Shown here: positions 48,866 through 58,227 of the stretch, in pieces
How the letters are laid out: each line of letters begins with the position of its first letter
Numbering within the stretch: the first letter of the stretch is position 1
Source: Phyllobacteriaceae bacterium
GTDB taxonomy: Bacteria; Pseudomonadota; Alphaproteobacteria; Rhizobiales; Rhizobiaceae
Direction: 5' to 3'
Assembly: GCA_016711085.1 (NCBI GenBank)
Contig: JADJTR010000001.1
Coordinates: 310,001-374,000 of the forward strand
DNA: 64,000 nt
Notes under the pieces: generated by a model
Told to the model about the DNA's origin: nothing
What the model saw: the letters and a program-made list of their open reading frames with translations, nothing else
Database searches by the model: none
Made by a program: the position numbers and the translations under genes

Positions 48866-48888
48866 ACTGGTAAATTCATTTTACCAAT
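48866..48888. promoter_or_regulatory. Palindromic operator upstream of glcDEF
   Basis: Arms TGGTAAA and TTTACCA around TTCAT form a perfect 7-bp palindrome inside a 23-bp unit that aligns, base for base, with the operator before gntR (18/23 identical). It lies 34 bp before the glcD start. Probable binding site of the GntR regulator at 46586-47392. Confidence 0.7.
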
Positions 48889-48921
48889 TTTGGACAAGCA
48901 AGTGACTAACGGAGAAGAGCG

Positions 48922-50358
48922 GTGAGCGCGATTGCTTTTCTGGAGCCGGATGCCGGCGTCATCGCCCGGCGCGGCGCAATCATCGCCGGCCTCGTCGAAT
49001 GTGTCGGCGCGGACGGCCTTGTTTCGGAAGAGCGCGAGCTGAAGCCGTTCGAGACCGACGGCTTCGCCGCCTACCGGCGCATGCCGCTTGCCGTCGTCCT
49101 CCCGAAGACCACCGCTGAAGTCGCCTCGGTCATGCGCTTCCTCCATGCCGAAGGCGTCAAGGTCGTGGCGAGGGGGGCGGGAACGTCGCTTTCGGGCGGC
49201 GCGATTCCGGAGGAGGACGCCGTCGTCCTCGGCCTGTCGCGCATGAGCCGCATCCTCGAAATCGACCTGCCGAACCGGTTGGCGCGCGTGCAGGCCGGCG
49301 TCACCAATCTCGCCATTTCCGACGCCGTCGACGCCGACGGCTTCTTCTACGCGCCGGACCCCTCCTCGCAACTTGCCTGCACCATCGGCGGCAATATCGG
49401 CATGAATTCCGGCGGGGCGCATTGCCTGAAATACGGCGTGACGACCAACAATCTGCTCGGCGTCACGCTTGTGCTCGCCGACGGGACGGTGACGGAAATC
49501 GGCGGCGGCGCGCTCGATGGCGCCGGACTTGACCTTCTCGGCCTGGTCTGCGGTTCGGAAGGCCAGCTCGGCATCGTCACCGAGGCGACCGTACGCCTGA
49601 TCGCCAAGCCGGAGGGCCAGCGACCAGTGCTGTTCGGCTTCCCCTCGTCGGAATCGGCCAGCGCCTGCGTTTCCGACATCATCGCCGCCGGCATCGTGCC
49701 CGTCGCCATCGAATTCATGGACAGGCCGGCGATCGCCATCTGCGAGGCCTTTGCCCATGCCGGCTATCCGCTCGACGCCGAGGCGCTGCTGATCGTCGAG
49801 GTCGAGGGGTCGACGGTGGAGATGGACGCGATGCTGAGGAAAATCGTCGATATCGCGCATCGCCACGCGGTCATGACGGTCAAGGAAAGCCAGTCGGCCT
49901 ATGAGGCGGCGCTGATCTGGAAAGGGCGCAAATCGGCCTTCGGCGCCACCGGCCGCGTCGCCGACTACATCTGCATGGACGGCACCGTGCCGCTGTCGCA
50001 GTTGACCCGCGTGCTGAGGCAAACCGCCGAGATCGTCGCCGCCTACGGACTGCGCGTCGCCAATGTCTTTCATGCCGGCGATGGCAATATGCACCCGCTG
50101 ATTCTCTACAACGTCAACGATCCGGTCGAGGCGGAAAAGGCCGAGGCCGCCGGCATGGACATCCTCAAACTCTGCGTCGAGGCCGGCGGTTGCCTCACCG
50201 GCGAGCACGGCGTCGGCATCGAGAAGCGCGACCTGATGCGCCATCAATTCTCGAAAGCCGAACTCGACCAGCAGATGCGGGTGCGCGCCGCATTCGATCC
50301 GGCCTGGCGGCTCAATCCATCGAAAGTGTTTCCGCTCGACGATCGCGGTGCGGCATGA
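48922..50358 (+). CDS. glcD: Glycolate oxidase subunit GlcD
   Basis: 478 residues of the FAD-linked oxidase family. FAD-binding PCMH domain: GVKVVARGAGTSLSGGAIP, ACTIGGNIGMNSGGAHCLKY; C-terminal FAD-oxidase domain ending HAGDGNMHPLILYN and GGCLTGEHGVGIEKRDLM, the catalytic-type His motifs. It oxidises glycolate to glyoxylate. GTG start with GGAGA upstream; the stop overlaps glcE (ATGA). Confidence 0.93.
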   Translation: MSAIAFLEPDAGVIARRGAIIAGLVECVGADGLVSEERELKPFETDGFAAYRRMPLAVVLPKTTAEVASVMRFLHAEGVKVVARGAGTSLSGGAIPEEDAVVLGLSRMSRILEIDLPNRLARVQAGVTNLAISDAVDADGFFYAPDPSSQLACTIGGNIGMNSGGAHCLKYGVTTNNLLGVTLVLADGTVTEIGGGALDGAGLDLLGLVCGSEGQLGIVTEATVRLIAKPEGQRPVLFGFPSSESASACVSDIIAAGIVPVAIEFMDRPAIAICEAFAHAGYPLDAEALLIVEVEGSTVEMDAMLRKIVDIAHRHAVMTVKESQSAYEAALIWKGRKSAFGATGRVADYICMDGTVPLSQLTRVLRQTAEIVAAYGLRVANVFHAGDGNMHPLILYNVNDPVEAEKAEAAGMDILKLCVEAGGCLTGEHGVGIEKRDLMRHQFSKAELDQQMRVRAAFDPAWRLNPSKVFPLDDRGAA

Positions 50359-51557
50359 ACCACGTCGTTCCATCGAGCGAGTTGGAAGCGGCGGCGATTA
50401 TCCGCGACGCGGCGGCGCGCGGCGAGTCCGTCGAGATCGTCGGCGGGGGAACCAAACGCGGTGTCGGCCGGCCGGTCGAAGCGGCGACCCGGATTTCGAC
50501 CGCCGGCCTGACCGGCGTCACCGCCTACAATCCGGCCGAAATGGTGATGACGGCCCGCGCCGGAACGCCGCTTGCGGAAATCGAGGCGGCGCTGGCGGCG
50601 AACAGCCAGCGCCTGTCCTTCGAACCGCCGGATTTTCGCGCCTTTCTCGCCAGCGCCGGCGAACCGACCATCGGCGCTCTCGCCGCCGCCAATCTGTCAG
50701 GCCCGCGCCGCATCGTCGCCGGCGCGGCGCGCGACAGCCTCCTCGGCGTCCGCTTCATCAACGGCGCCGGCGAAATCCTGTCGAGCGGCGGCCGGGTGAT
50801 GAAGAACGTCACCGGCCTCGATCTGGTGAAGCTGCTCGCCGGCTCGTGGGGAACGCTTGGCCTGCTGACCGAAGTCACCTTCAAGGTCCAGCCGGCGCCG
50901 GAAACCGAAGAGACGCTGGCCGTTCGCGGCCTGCTCGACGACGCCGCCGCAAACGCCATGGCGCACGCGCTGGCGACCAGCGCCGAGGTTTCGGGCGCGG
51001 CGCATCTGCCGGAGCCGCTGTCGAAAACGGTCGGCGGCGGCCTGCTCGGTTCCGATCCGGCGACGCTGCTGCGCGTCGAGGGCTTCGCCGAATCGGTGCG
51101 CCTCCGCATCGAAAAACTCAAAGCCCGCCTCGCCGGGGCCGGGGCGTTCGAAACGGTCGGGGAAGCGCATTCGCGGGCGATCTGGCGCGATATCGGAAAC
51201 GTTGCGCCTTTCGCCGACGAGACCGGAAAGCCGGTCTGGCGCATTTCCCTCAAACCCACCGAAGGCCACGCTTTCGCCCTGGCGCTGCGGCGCGAGGCGC
51301 TGGCGAGCGTCTTCTACGATTGGCAGGGCGGCCTCGTCTGGGCCCGGCTGGAGGACGCCGCCGAAGCGGACATCGTGCGCCGCCTCGTTCGCGCCCATGG
51401 CGGCGGCCACGCCACGCTGTGGCGCGCTTCGCCCGCCATCCGCGCCGCCGTTTCGCCGTTCGAACCGCAAACGCCGGCGCTCACAGCGCTGTCGGAGCGC
51501 GTCCGCAAGGCTTTCGATCCGAAAGGCATTCTCAATCCGGGGCGGATGGGGCCATGA
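50355..51557 (+). CDS. glcE: Glycolate oxidase FAD-binding subunit GlcE
   Basis: 400 residues. PCMH-type FAD-binding segment (VEIVGGGTKRGVGRPVEAAT; GGRVMKNVTGLDLVKLLAGS), shorter than GlcD and lacking its C-terminal catalytic domain, as expected for GlcE. The ATG at 50355 overlaps the glcD stop. Operon member of glcDEF. Confidence 0.92.
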   Translation: MNHVVPSSELEAAAIIRDAAARGESVEIVGGGTKRGVGRPVEAATRISTAGLTGVTAYNPAEMVMTARAGTPLAEIEAALAANSQRLSFEPPDFRAFLASAGEPTIGALAAANLSGPRRIVAGAARDSLLGVRFINGAGEILSSGGRVMKNVTGLDLVKLLAGSWGTLGLLTEVTFKVQPAPETEETLAVRGLLDDAAANAMAHALATSAEVSGAAHLPEPLSKTVGGGLLGSDPATLLRVEGFAESVRLRIEKLKARLAGAGAFETVGEAHSRAIWRDIGNVAPFADETGKPVWRISLKPTEGHAFALALRREALASVFYDWQGGLVWARLEDAAEADIVRRLVRAHGGGHATLWRASPAIRAAVSPFEPQTPALTALSERVRKAFDPKGILNPGRMGP

Positions 51558-51582
51558 TGCGCTGGCGCGCAGGAGAACGACC

Positions 51583-51951
51583 ATGACCGACCAGACCCCG
51601 CATCGCGAAACCGACCGTTGGCTCGAGCCCGGCGCGCTGAACGTCAAGGCGATCCATGTGCTCTATCTCGCCGGCCTTGTCGTCGGCGTCACGGCGCTGG
51701 CCGGCATCGTCATCGCCTATATCAATCGCGGCAAATCGGAAGCCTGGATCGAAAACCACTACACTTGGGCGATCCGCACCTTCTGGATCGGGCTGCTCTA
51801 CAGCCTGATCTCGATGGTGCTGGTGCTCGTCGCCATCGGCTTCATCACCGGCCTGCTGACGGTTGCGTGGTTTGTCGCCCGCATCGTCTTTTCCTGGCAG
51901 GCGCTTGATCGTGGCGAGCCGATGAAAAACCCCGACAGCTGGATGTTCTAG
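51583..51951 (+). CDS. DUF4870-like membrane protein
   Basis: 122 residues with three predicted membrane helices (IHVLYLAGLVVGVTALAGIV, FWIGLLYSLISMVLVLVAIG, FITGLLTVAWFVARIVFSWQ) and a short acidic C-terminus ending PDSWMF. This is the DUF4870 pattern. AGGAGA lies upstream of the ATG at 51583. Co-directional with glcE (25 bp) and the AT-rich gene that follows (10 bp). Confidence 0.75.
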   Translation: MTDQTPHRETDRWLEPGALNVKAIHVLYLAGLVVGVTALAGIVIAYINRGKSEAWIENHYTWAIRTFWIGLLYSLISMVLVLVAIGFITGLLTVAWFVARIVFSWQALDRGEPMKNPDSWMF

Positions 51952-51961
51952 AGGAAATGAG

Positions 51962-52621
51962 ATGTTTGAACTGGTAAAAAATCCAGAATTTTGGAAAGCA
52001 ATAACGGGATTGGCGTGGCCATTGGTCGCTTTAATTGCGATATTTAAAGCAAAACCAATAGTTGAAACTTTACTTGGGCGTCAGAATATGACTTTTAAAG
52101 TAGGAAGCCTTGAGTTGACGGTTAAGGAAGCAGCTCAGGTTATTGGAAAAGACGTAAGCGACTTGCAGAATCGGGTGGCGGACATTGAGTTATCGAGGGC
52201 ATCACATAGTAGTGAAGTTGTTACTAAACAAAATAAAAATAGATCACAAAATAAAATTAGCAAAATATTGTGGGTTGATGATTTTCCAACAAATAATGCA
52301 TTTCTGATCGAAAAATTCATAGAGAATAAAATTGACGTAGTATTGTCGATAAGCACTGAAGATGCAATGAAAAAATTGGCAAATGAGATATACGAAATCG
52401 TTATTACAGATTTGGGTAGAATAGAAAATGGTGTAGATAACCCGCTTGCTGGAATGGATTTTATTAAGCTCATGAAATCACGAAAAATTGCGACGCCAAT
52501 TTTAGTATTCGCAAGTCGTCGTGGATTGGAATACAAGGAAAAGTTACTTTCATTTGGAGCAACTGACGTTACCTCATCAGCAGTAGAGGTAATAAAATTC
52601 GTAGAAAAATATACAAAATAG
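51962..52621 (+). CDS. AT-rich membrane-anchored receiver-domain protein inserted in the glc operon
   Basis: 219 residues. One membrane helix at about 14-30 (TGLAWPLVALIAIFKA), a helical or coiled-coil linker (40-95), then a receiver-like domain from 100: acidic pair Asp106-Asp107 in ILWVDDFPTN, likely phosphoacceptor Asp150 in VITDLG, Ser185 in VFASRRG. The usual last-loop Lys is absent (VTSSA at 203-207). The coding DNA is much more AT-rich than its neighbours, and its codons (AAA, ATA, AGA) differ from theirs. It sits between DUF4870 and glcF, so transcription of glcF would pass through it. A strong GAGGAAATGAG ribosome site precedes the ATG. Likely a recent horizontal acquisition; role unknown. 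Confidence 0.75.
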   Translation: MFELVKNPEFWKAITGLAWPLVALIAIFKAKPIVETLLGRQNMTFKVGSLELTVKEAAQVIGKDVSDLQNRVADIELSRASHSSEVVTKQNKNRSQNKISKILWVDDFPTNNAFLIEKFIENKIDVVLSISTEDAMKKLANEIYEIVITDLGRIENGVDNPLAGMDFIKLMKSRKIATPILVFASRRGLEYKEKLLSFGATDVTSSAVEVIKFVEKYTK

Positions 52622-52625
52622 AATT

Positions 52626-53918
52626 ATGCAAACAACCTTTTCCCTCGCCGCCGTTGCCGATCCGAAGATCGCCGAAGTCGAAGCGATCGTGCGCAAATGC
52701 GTCCATTGCGGCCTGTGCACGGCGACCTGCCCGACCTATGTGACGCTCGGCAACGAACTCGACAGCCCGCGCGGCCGCATCTACCTGATCAAGGACATGT
52801 TCGAGAACGGCCGGCCGGCCGACCGCGAGATCGTCACGCATATCGACCGCTGCCTGTCCTGCCTCGCCTGCACCACCACATGTCCGTCGGGCGTCGACTA
52901 CATGCATCTGGTCGATCGCGCCCGCGCCCATATCCACGAGACTTACAGGCGACCGCTCCTCGACCGCCTGATCCGCGCCGTGCTGGCCGCGGTGCTGCCG
53001 TACCCGGCGCGGTTCCGCGCGGCGCTGGTGCTGGCGGGACTGGGCCGGCCCTTCGCACCCCTGTTTGACCGTTTCGCGGCATTGAAGCCCATGGCCGCCA
53101 TGCTGCGCCTGGCCCCGATATCGGTCCCGGCCGCCGCGCCGCCGGTCGCCGGTCCGGCGCAGGGAAAGCGACGCGGCCGTGTCGCGATCATGGCCGGCTG
53201 CGCCCAGTCGGTGCTCGATCCCGAAACCAACGCGGCAGCGTTGAGCCTGCTTGCCCGGTTCGGCGTCGAGGTCGCCGCCGCGCCGGGCGAGGGCTGCTGC
53301 GGTGCGCTGGTCCACCACATGGGGCGCGAAGCCGATGCGCGGCAAGCGGCGCGGCGCAATGTCGCCGCATGGATGCGCCTGGTCGACGAAGGCGGTCTCG
53401 ACGCCATCATTGTCACGGCGTCCGGCTGCGGCACGACAGTCAAGGACTACGGCCATCTGCTCGCTAGCGATTCGGAATGGGCCGCGAAGGCAAAACGCGT
53501 ATCGGCGCTGGCGCTGGACGTGAGTGAATATCTGGCGACGCTCGATCTGCCCGAACCGGCCGATCCGCCGCGCCTGACCGTCGCCTATCACGCCGCTTGT
53601 TCGTTGCAGCACGGCCAGAAAGTGACGGCGGCGCCGAAAGCGTTGCTCGTCCGTGCCGGCTTCACGGTGAAGGAGCCGCGCGAGCCGCATCTGTGCTGCG
53701 GCTCGGCCGGCACCTACAACATCCTGCAATCCGAAATCGCCACGACGCTCAAAGGCCGCAAGGTCAAAAACCTCGAGGCGACGCGCGCCGATGTTATCGC
53801 CGCCGGCAATATCGGTTGCCTGACGCAGATCGGTTCGGGAACCGGTCTGCCGGTCGTCCACACCATCAAGCTGCTCGATTGGGCCTGGGGCGGGCCGAAG
53901 CCGAAGGAACTCGGGTGA
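52626..53918 (+). CDS. glcF: Glycolate oxidase iron-sulfur subunit GlcF
   Basis: 430 residues. Two 4Fe-4S ferredoxin motifs near the N-terminus (CVHCGLCTATCPTYVTLGN; CLSCLACTTTCPSG) and two CCG-type domains (GEGCCGALVHHMG; HLCCGSAGTYN). Accepts electrons from GlcD/E and passes them toward the membrane. Starts at the ATG at 52626, five bases after the stop of the AT-rich receiver gene. Confidence 0.92.
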   Translation: MQTTFSLAAVADPKIAEVEAIVRKCVHCGLCTATCPTYVTLGNELDSPRGRIYLIKDMFENGRPADREIVTHIDRCLSCLACTTTCPSGVDYMHLVDRARAHIHETYRRPLLDRLIRAVLAAVLPYPARFRAALVLAGLGRPFAPLFDRFAALKPMAAMLRLAPISVPAAAPPVAGPAQGKRRGRVAIMAGCAQSVLDPETNAAALSLLARFGVEVAAAPGEGCCGALVHHMGREADARQAARRNVAAWMRLVDEGGLDAIIVTASGCGTTVKDYGHLLASDSEWAAKAKRVSALALDVSEYLATLDLPEPADPPRLTVAYHAACSLQHGQKVTAAPKALLVRAGFTVKEPREPHLCCGSAGTYNILQSEIATTLKGRKVKNLEATRADVIAAGNIGCLTQIGSGTGLPVVHTIKLLDWAWGGPKPKELG

Positions 53919-53924
53919 ATTGAA

Positions 53925-53953
53925 AAAGGCCGCGCTTGGTTCGCGCGGCCTTT
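53925..53953. terminator. Bidirectional hairpin between glcF and the convergent lipoprotein gene
   Basis: Stem AAAGGCCGCG / CGCGGCCTTT with a short loop; A-rich before and T-rich after on the plus strand, and the mirror on the minus strand. It can end both convergent transcripts. Confidence 0.75.
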
Positions 53954-53972
53954 GCCATTCAGGTGCGTGGGT

Positions 53973-54674
53973 TCAAAGCCACGGAATCTTGTCTTTCCAC
54001 GACGATTTGCCGCCCTTTTTGCGCGACTCCGCCTTGCGACGGCGTTCCTTTTTCAGCTCGTCCTCGCCAAGTTCGTCAGCCGCGGCCGTCTCGACCGGCG
54101 CCCGGTACTCCAGAGGCGGCTCGCTTAGGTATTTTCTTTCGGTATTGCTGCCCTGGCCGCTTTCCCTTTTCCGGCGCTTGAATTCGGCGCTTTGGGCGTT
54201 CGACTTTGTCGTATCGTTGGTCGGGTGCGCCACGCCGCCACGCCCGTCGGCGGCCATCGAAGTGATGCCACGGAAGGTCTTGTCGAGTTCTACTTCGGGT
54301 TCGAAATCGGGGCTGCCGCTGCTTGCTGTCGCCTCGGCGCGTATACGGGCGCGGCGCTGCTCGGGCGATTCAGGCCAGGCTGGATTGTCGGACGTGGCGA
54401 TGTCGGTCTGCGGTTCCGGCAGGCTGGCCACTTGCTCGGCGCCTTCGGCGTCGGGACGAACGATTTCCGGACGCGGCTTGTAATCGACTGGCGCCTTGCG
54501 CTTGGGCAAGGGGCTGAGCGCGCCTGAGACGTCTTCAAGCAACTGGGCGTTGGCGGTCTTGCCGGTGCCGTAGGTCGGCGACGATACACAGCCGCCGAGC
54601 AGGGCGGCGGAACCGGCAAGCGCCATAAGGGTCGCGCCGCGCCGGGCGATCTTTCGTCCAGTGGAATTGCTCAA
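53973..54674 (-). CDS. Lipoprotein
   Basis: 233 residues from the TTG at 54674 (GAGAGGA upstream); an ATG at 54626 is an alternative. The N-terminal RRGATLMALAGSAALLGGC has the lipobox LGGC for signal peptidase II. The mature part is Pro/Glu/Lys-rich with low complexity (EFKRRKRESGQGSNTERKY; RKAESRKKGGKSSWKDKI). It follows ileS on the same strand after 130 bp. No family recognised. Confidence 0.65.
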   Translation of the reverse strand: MSNSTGRKIARRGATLMALAGSAALLGGCVSSPTYGTGKTANAQLLEDVSGALSPLPKRKAPVDYKPRPEIVRPDAEGAEQVASLPEPQTDIATSDNPAWPESPEQRRARIRAEATASSGSPDFEPEVELDKTFRGITSMAADGRGGVAHPTNDTTKSNAQSAEFKRRKRESGQGSNTERKYLSEPPLEYRAPVETAAADELGEDELKKERRRKAESRKKGGKSSWKDKIPWL

Positions 54675-56317
54675 AACGCGTCCTCTCGGCCTGTCCCCGT
54701 TCCGGCATGCGCCGAAATCCGTCTTGTGGCTGCCTTCGCCGGCAAATCCGGCAAGACGATGGCGACCGGGCATTTAGCACAGCCTGACCCGACGGGGCAA
54801 ACGGTCACAGCCGACCGAGCGTCCGAAGCTCGCGCAACGCTGCCGCGTCGCGCGCCGATACGTCGGGAAAGGCCGGATCGGCGCCGACATCGTCGGTGTA
54901 ACGCCACGACCGGGCGCATTTGGCGCCCTTTGCCGGCGCGAAAACGACCGCCACGCCAGTGACGTCGTCGAGGCGGAATGCGTCGGCCGGCCCTTCGTCC
55001 TGGCGGATCGCGATGCCGCTGGTGATGGCGATTTCGGCCATGTCGACGCCTTCGATCGCGGCGGCGAGCATCGGATCGGTGACATGCGCGACTGGCGCGG
55101 CTTCCAGCGACGAGCCAATGCGTTTTCCGGCGCGTTCGAGTTCCAGCGCCCCGGTGACGACACGGCGAACGTTGCGCACCTTGCCCCATCTTTCCGCCAG
55201 CGCCTCATCGCGCCAGCGCTCCGGTGTAGCGCGGAACTGCTCCAGATGCACCGACGCAGCGTCGGGATGCAGCGACAGCCAGGCCTCCTCGCAGGTGAAG
55301 GGGAGCATCGGCGCCAGCCAGGTGACGAGGCGCTCGAAGATCGCCCGCACGGCGAATATCGCCGCCTTGCGTCTGGGGCTCGACGGGGCGTCGCAATAGA
55401 GCGCGTCCTTGCGGATGTCGAAATAGAAGGCGGAAAGGTCGACGACCATGAAATCGAGCAGCGCCTTGGCTATGCGTTTGAAATCGAAAGCGTCGTAGCC
55501 CTTGTCGACGATCTCGGCGAGTTCGGAAAGCCGGTGCAGCATCAGCCGCTCCAGTTCCGGCATGTCGGCCAGCGCCACCTCTTCGCCGTGGTCGTGGGCA
55601 AGCGTGCCCAGCATCCAGCGGATCGTGTTGCGCATCTTGCGATAGGCGTTGACATTGGTCTGGATGACATGCTTGCCGAGGCGCTGGTCTTCCCAATAGT
55701 CGGTCGTCATCACCCACAGCCTGAGAATGTCGGCGCCGGATTCCTTGATCACGTCCTGCGGGAACACCTGGTTGCCGAGCGATTTCGACATTTTCCGCCC
55801 GTCCTCGGCCATGGTGAAGCCATGGGTGATGACGGTGTCGTAGGGCGCGCGGCCGCGCGTGCCGCAGCTTTCCAGCAGCGAGGAATGGAACCAGCCGCGA
55901 TGCTGGTCGGAGCCTTCCAGATAGACGTCGGCCGGCCATTTCAGGTCGGGGCGATCCTCCAGCGTGAAGGCATGGGTCGATCCGGAATCGAACCACACGT
56001 CGAGGATGTCCTTGACCATGGTCCACGGCTCGTTGGCGCGGGGGCCGAGGAAACGCTCGCGCGCGTTCGCCGCGAACCAGGCGTCGGCGCCTTCTTTTTC
56101 GAAGGCGTCGAGGATGCGGGCGTTGACCGCCTCGTCCTTCAGCACGTTGCCGTCCTCGTCGGCGAAGACGCAGATCGGCACGCCCCAGGCGCGCTGGCGC
56201 GACAGCACCCAGTCCGGCCGCTCGGCGATCATGGCGCGCAGGCGCGTCTGCCCGGCGGCGGGCACGAAGCGGGTGGCGTCGATGGCGGCGAGGGCGCGGG
56301 AGCGGAGGGTGTCGGGC

Positions 56318-56440
56318 TTCTTCCCCCCCCCCCTCTCCCCCCCCCCCAGCGCCCCCCCCCCCCCCGGGGGGAGGCTGCCCTCCTTTCCCCGGGAGAAGGT
56401 TGCCGAAGGGGGGGGGGGGGGGGGGGCAGCCGAACCCGCC
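56318..56440. repeat. C/G-run tract inside ileS, probably a degraded interspersed palindromic element
   Basis: Contains runs of 10-18 C or G, plus the recognisable TTCTCCCGGGG-AAAGG core. It lies between the conserved HMDRD and TLRSRAL blocks of ileS, where other IleRS proteins have only about half a dozen residues. Extra length about 100 bp. Homopolymer lengths here are not trustworthy. Confidence 0.65.
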
Positions 56441-56872
56441 AGTCCCGATCCATATGCACGAACCATTGCGGCGTGTTGCGGAAGATCACCGGCTTCTTCG
56501 ACCGCCACGAATGCGGATAGGTGTGCTTCAGCCGTCCGCGCGCAAACAGCATGCCGGCTTCGATCAGCGCATCGATCACCGCCTTGTTGGCGTCGCCCTT
56601 CTTGCCGTGATCGTCGATGACGCGCGCCGGCCCGCCTTCGCGGTCGGGGCCGAAGCCCGGCGCATCCTTGGTGAAGAAGCCGGCGTCGTCGACAGTGAAC
56701 GGGATCGCCGTGTCTATGCCGCGTTCGGAAAGTTCGCGCCCCTTCGCCATCCAGATGTCGAAGTCTTCGCGTCCGTGGCCGGGCGCGGTGTGGACGAAGC
56801 CTGTGCCGGCGTCGTCGGTGACGTGGTCGCCTTCAAGAAGCGGCACGGGGAAGGCGTAGGGCGATTGGCCGA

Positions 56873-56983
56873 TCTCCCCCCTTGAGGGGGAGATGCCCGG
56901 CAGGGCAGAGGGGGGTGTCTGGCCGGAAGTCGCGAACCCCCCTCCTGTCGCTTCGCGACATCCTCCCCCTCAAGGGGGGAGGT
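56873..56983. repeat. Rhizobial-type palindromic element inserted in ileS (editing domain)
   Basis: Bounded by two self-complementary arms, TCTCCCCCC-TTGA-GGGGGAGA (56873-56893) and CTCCCCCT-CAA-GGGGGGAG (56963-56981), with the hairpin TGTCGC-TTC-GCGACA (56946-56960) between. It resembles intergenic MITE-like palindromes seen in Mesorhizobium relatives. It interrupts the reading between HPLAGW and PLLEGDHVT of ileS and shifts the frame. Confidence 0.75.
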
Positions 56984-58227
56984 GGGGCGCCAGCCGGCCA
57001 GCGGGTGGGCGCACAACATATCTTCCAAATGGTGCGCAGGAACTTCGATCAATCGTTTGAACCCTAGCTTCGCCTTCTCAAAACTGGCTGTCGCGAGGCT
57101 ATCGGCAAAGATCAGCTTTTCTCCCGGTTGTGGCCCAAAATCATTCTCAACAGAAGTTATCTCGTAAAGCCCATAGGCAATGCGTTGTGAAAAGGCGACT
57201 GCTCGGTTTCCGGGTATGGTCCAAGGTGTGGTTGTCCATATCACCACATACATTTGATGTTCGACGGGCAACTCCATCTCTTCGCTGCAAAGCGCGATGA
57301 TCCCTTCCTTCGTTCCGTCAATGCTGTCGTGGAAACTCCTGTTCTTGATCGGAAACTTCACCCAGACCGTATCGCTTTCGTAGTCCTGATACTCCACCTC
57401 GGCCTCGGCCAGCGCCGTGCGCTCCACCACGGACCACATCACCGGCTTGGAGCCGCGATAGAGCTGGCCGCTCATGGCGAATTTCAGCAGTTCGCCGGCA
57501 ATCCGCGCCTCGGCGTGGAAATTCATCGTCGTGTAGGGGGTCTTGAAATCGCCCTCGACGCCGAGGCGCTGGAACTCGGCCCCCTGCACGCCGATCCACT
57601 TCTCGGCGTAGGCGCGGCACTCCTTGCGGAACGCGATCATCGCGTCCGGATCGGAAAGGTCCGGCTTCGCCTTGCCCTTGGAGCGGTAATTCTCTTCCTC
57701 GATCTTCCACTCGATCGGCAGGCCGTGGCAGTCCCAGCCCGGCACGTAATTGGAATCGTAGCCGCGCATCTGGAACGAGCGGGTGATGGCGTCTTTGAGG
57801 ATCTTGTTGAGCGCGTGACCGATATGGATATTGCCGTTGGCATAGGGCGGGCCGTCGTGCAGCACGTATTGCGGGCGGCCCGGCGGCGTCGGCGCGCAGG
57901 CGCGCATAGAGGTCCATGTCCTGCCAGCGCTTGACCAGCGCCGGCTCTTTTTCCGGCAGGCCGGCGCGCATCGGGAAATCCGTCTGCGGCAGATAGAGGG
58001 TCTTCGAATAGTCGATCTTGGTCTCGGTCATCATGGTGGCCATGGGTCATGCCGCTGACGCGGCGAAGGGCGGGAAGAAAAGAGAGGCGGCGTCGAACGC
58101 CGAAGATCCCGGACCCTCGGCCGCGCTTTCAACAGGCGGCGAGGGCCGGGCCGCTAATTCGCGCGGTGAGAAGCAAACCGGTCATGGCTGCGGCTCTTAG
58201 CAATCAACGTGGCGGGAATAAAGGGAG

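Larger units (their letters stand above)
54805..58043 (-). pseudogene. ileS: Isoleucyl-tRNA synthetase, broken into four frames and carrying two palindromic inserts
   Basis: The essential class I isoleucyl-tRNA synthetase. Visible: YLPQTDFPMRAGLPEKEP at the start; HIGH-type YANGNIHIGHALNK; editing domain (ending PLLEGDHVTDDAGTGFVHTA); KMSKS in EDGRKMSKSLGN; anticodon-binding C-terminus. Frame changes occur near 57885 (one extra G in GCCGGGCCG), across the palindromic element at 56873-56983, and across the C/G-run tract at 56318-56440. The gene spans about 3240 bp versus about 2.9-3.0 kb for the family, the excess being these inserts. As ileS is indispensable, the frames are more likely base-call errors than real defects, unless a second copy exists. 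Confidence 0.85.
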
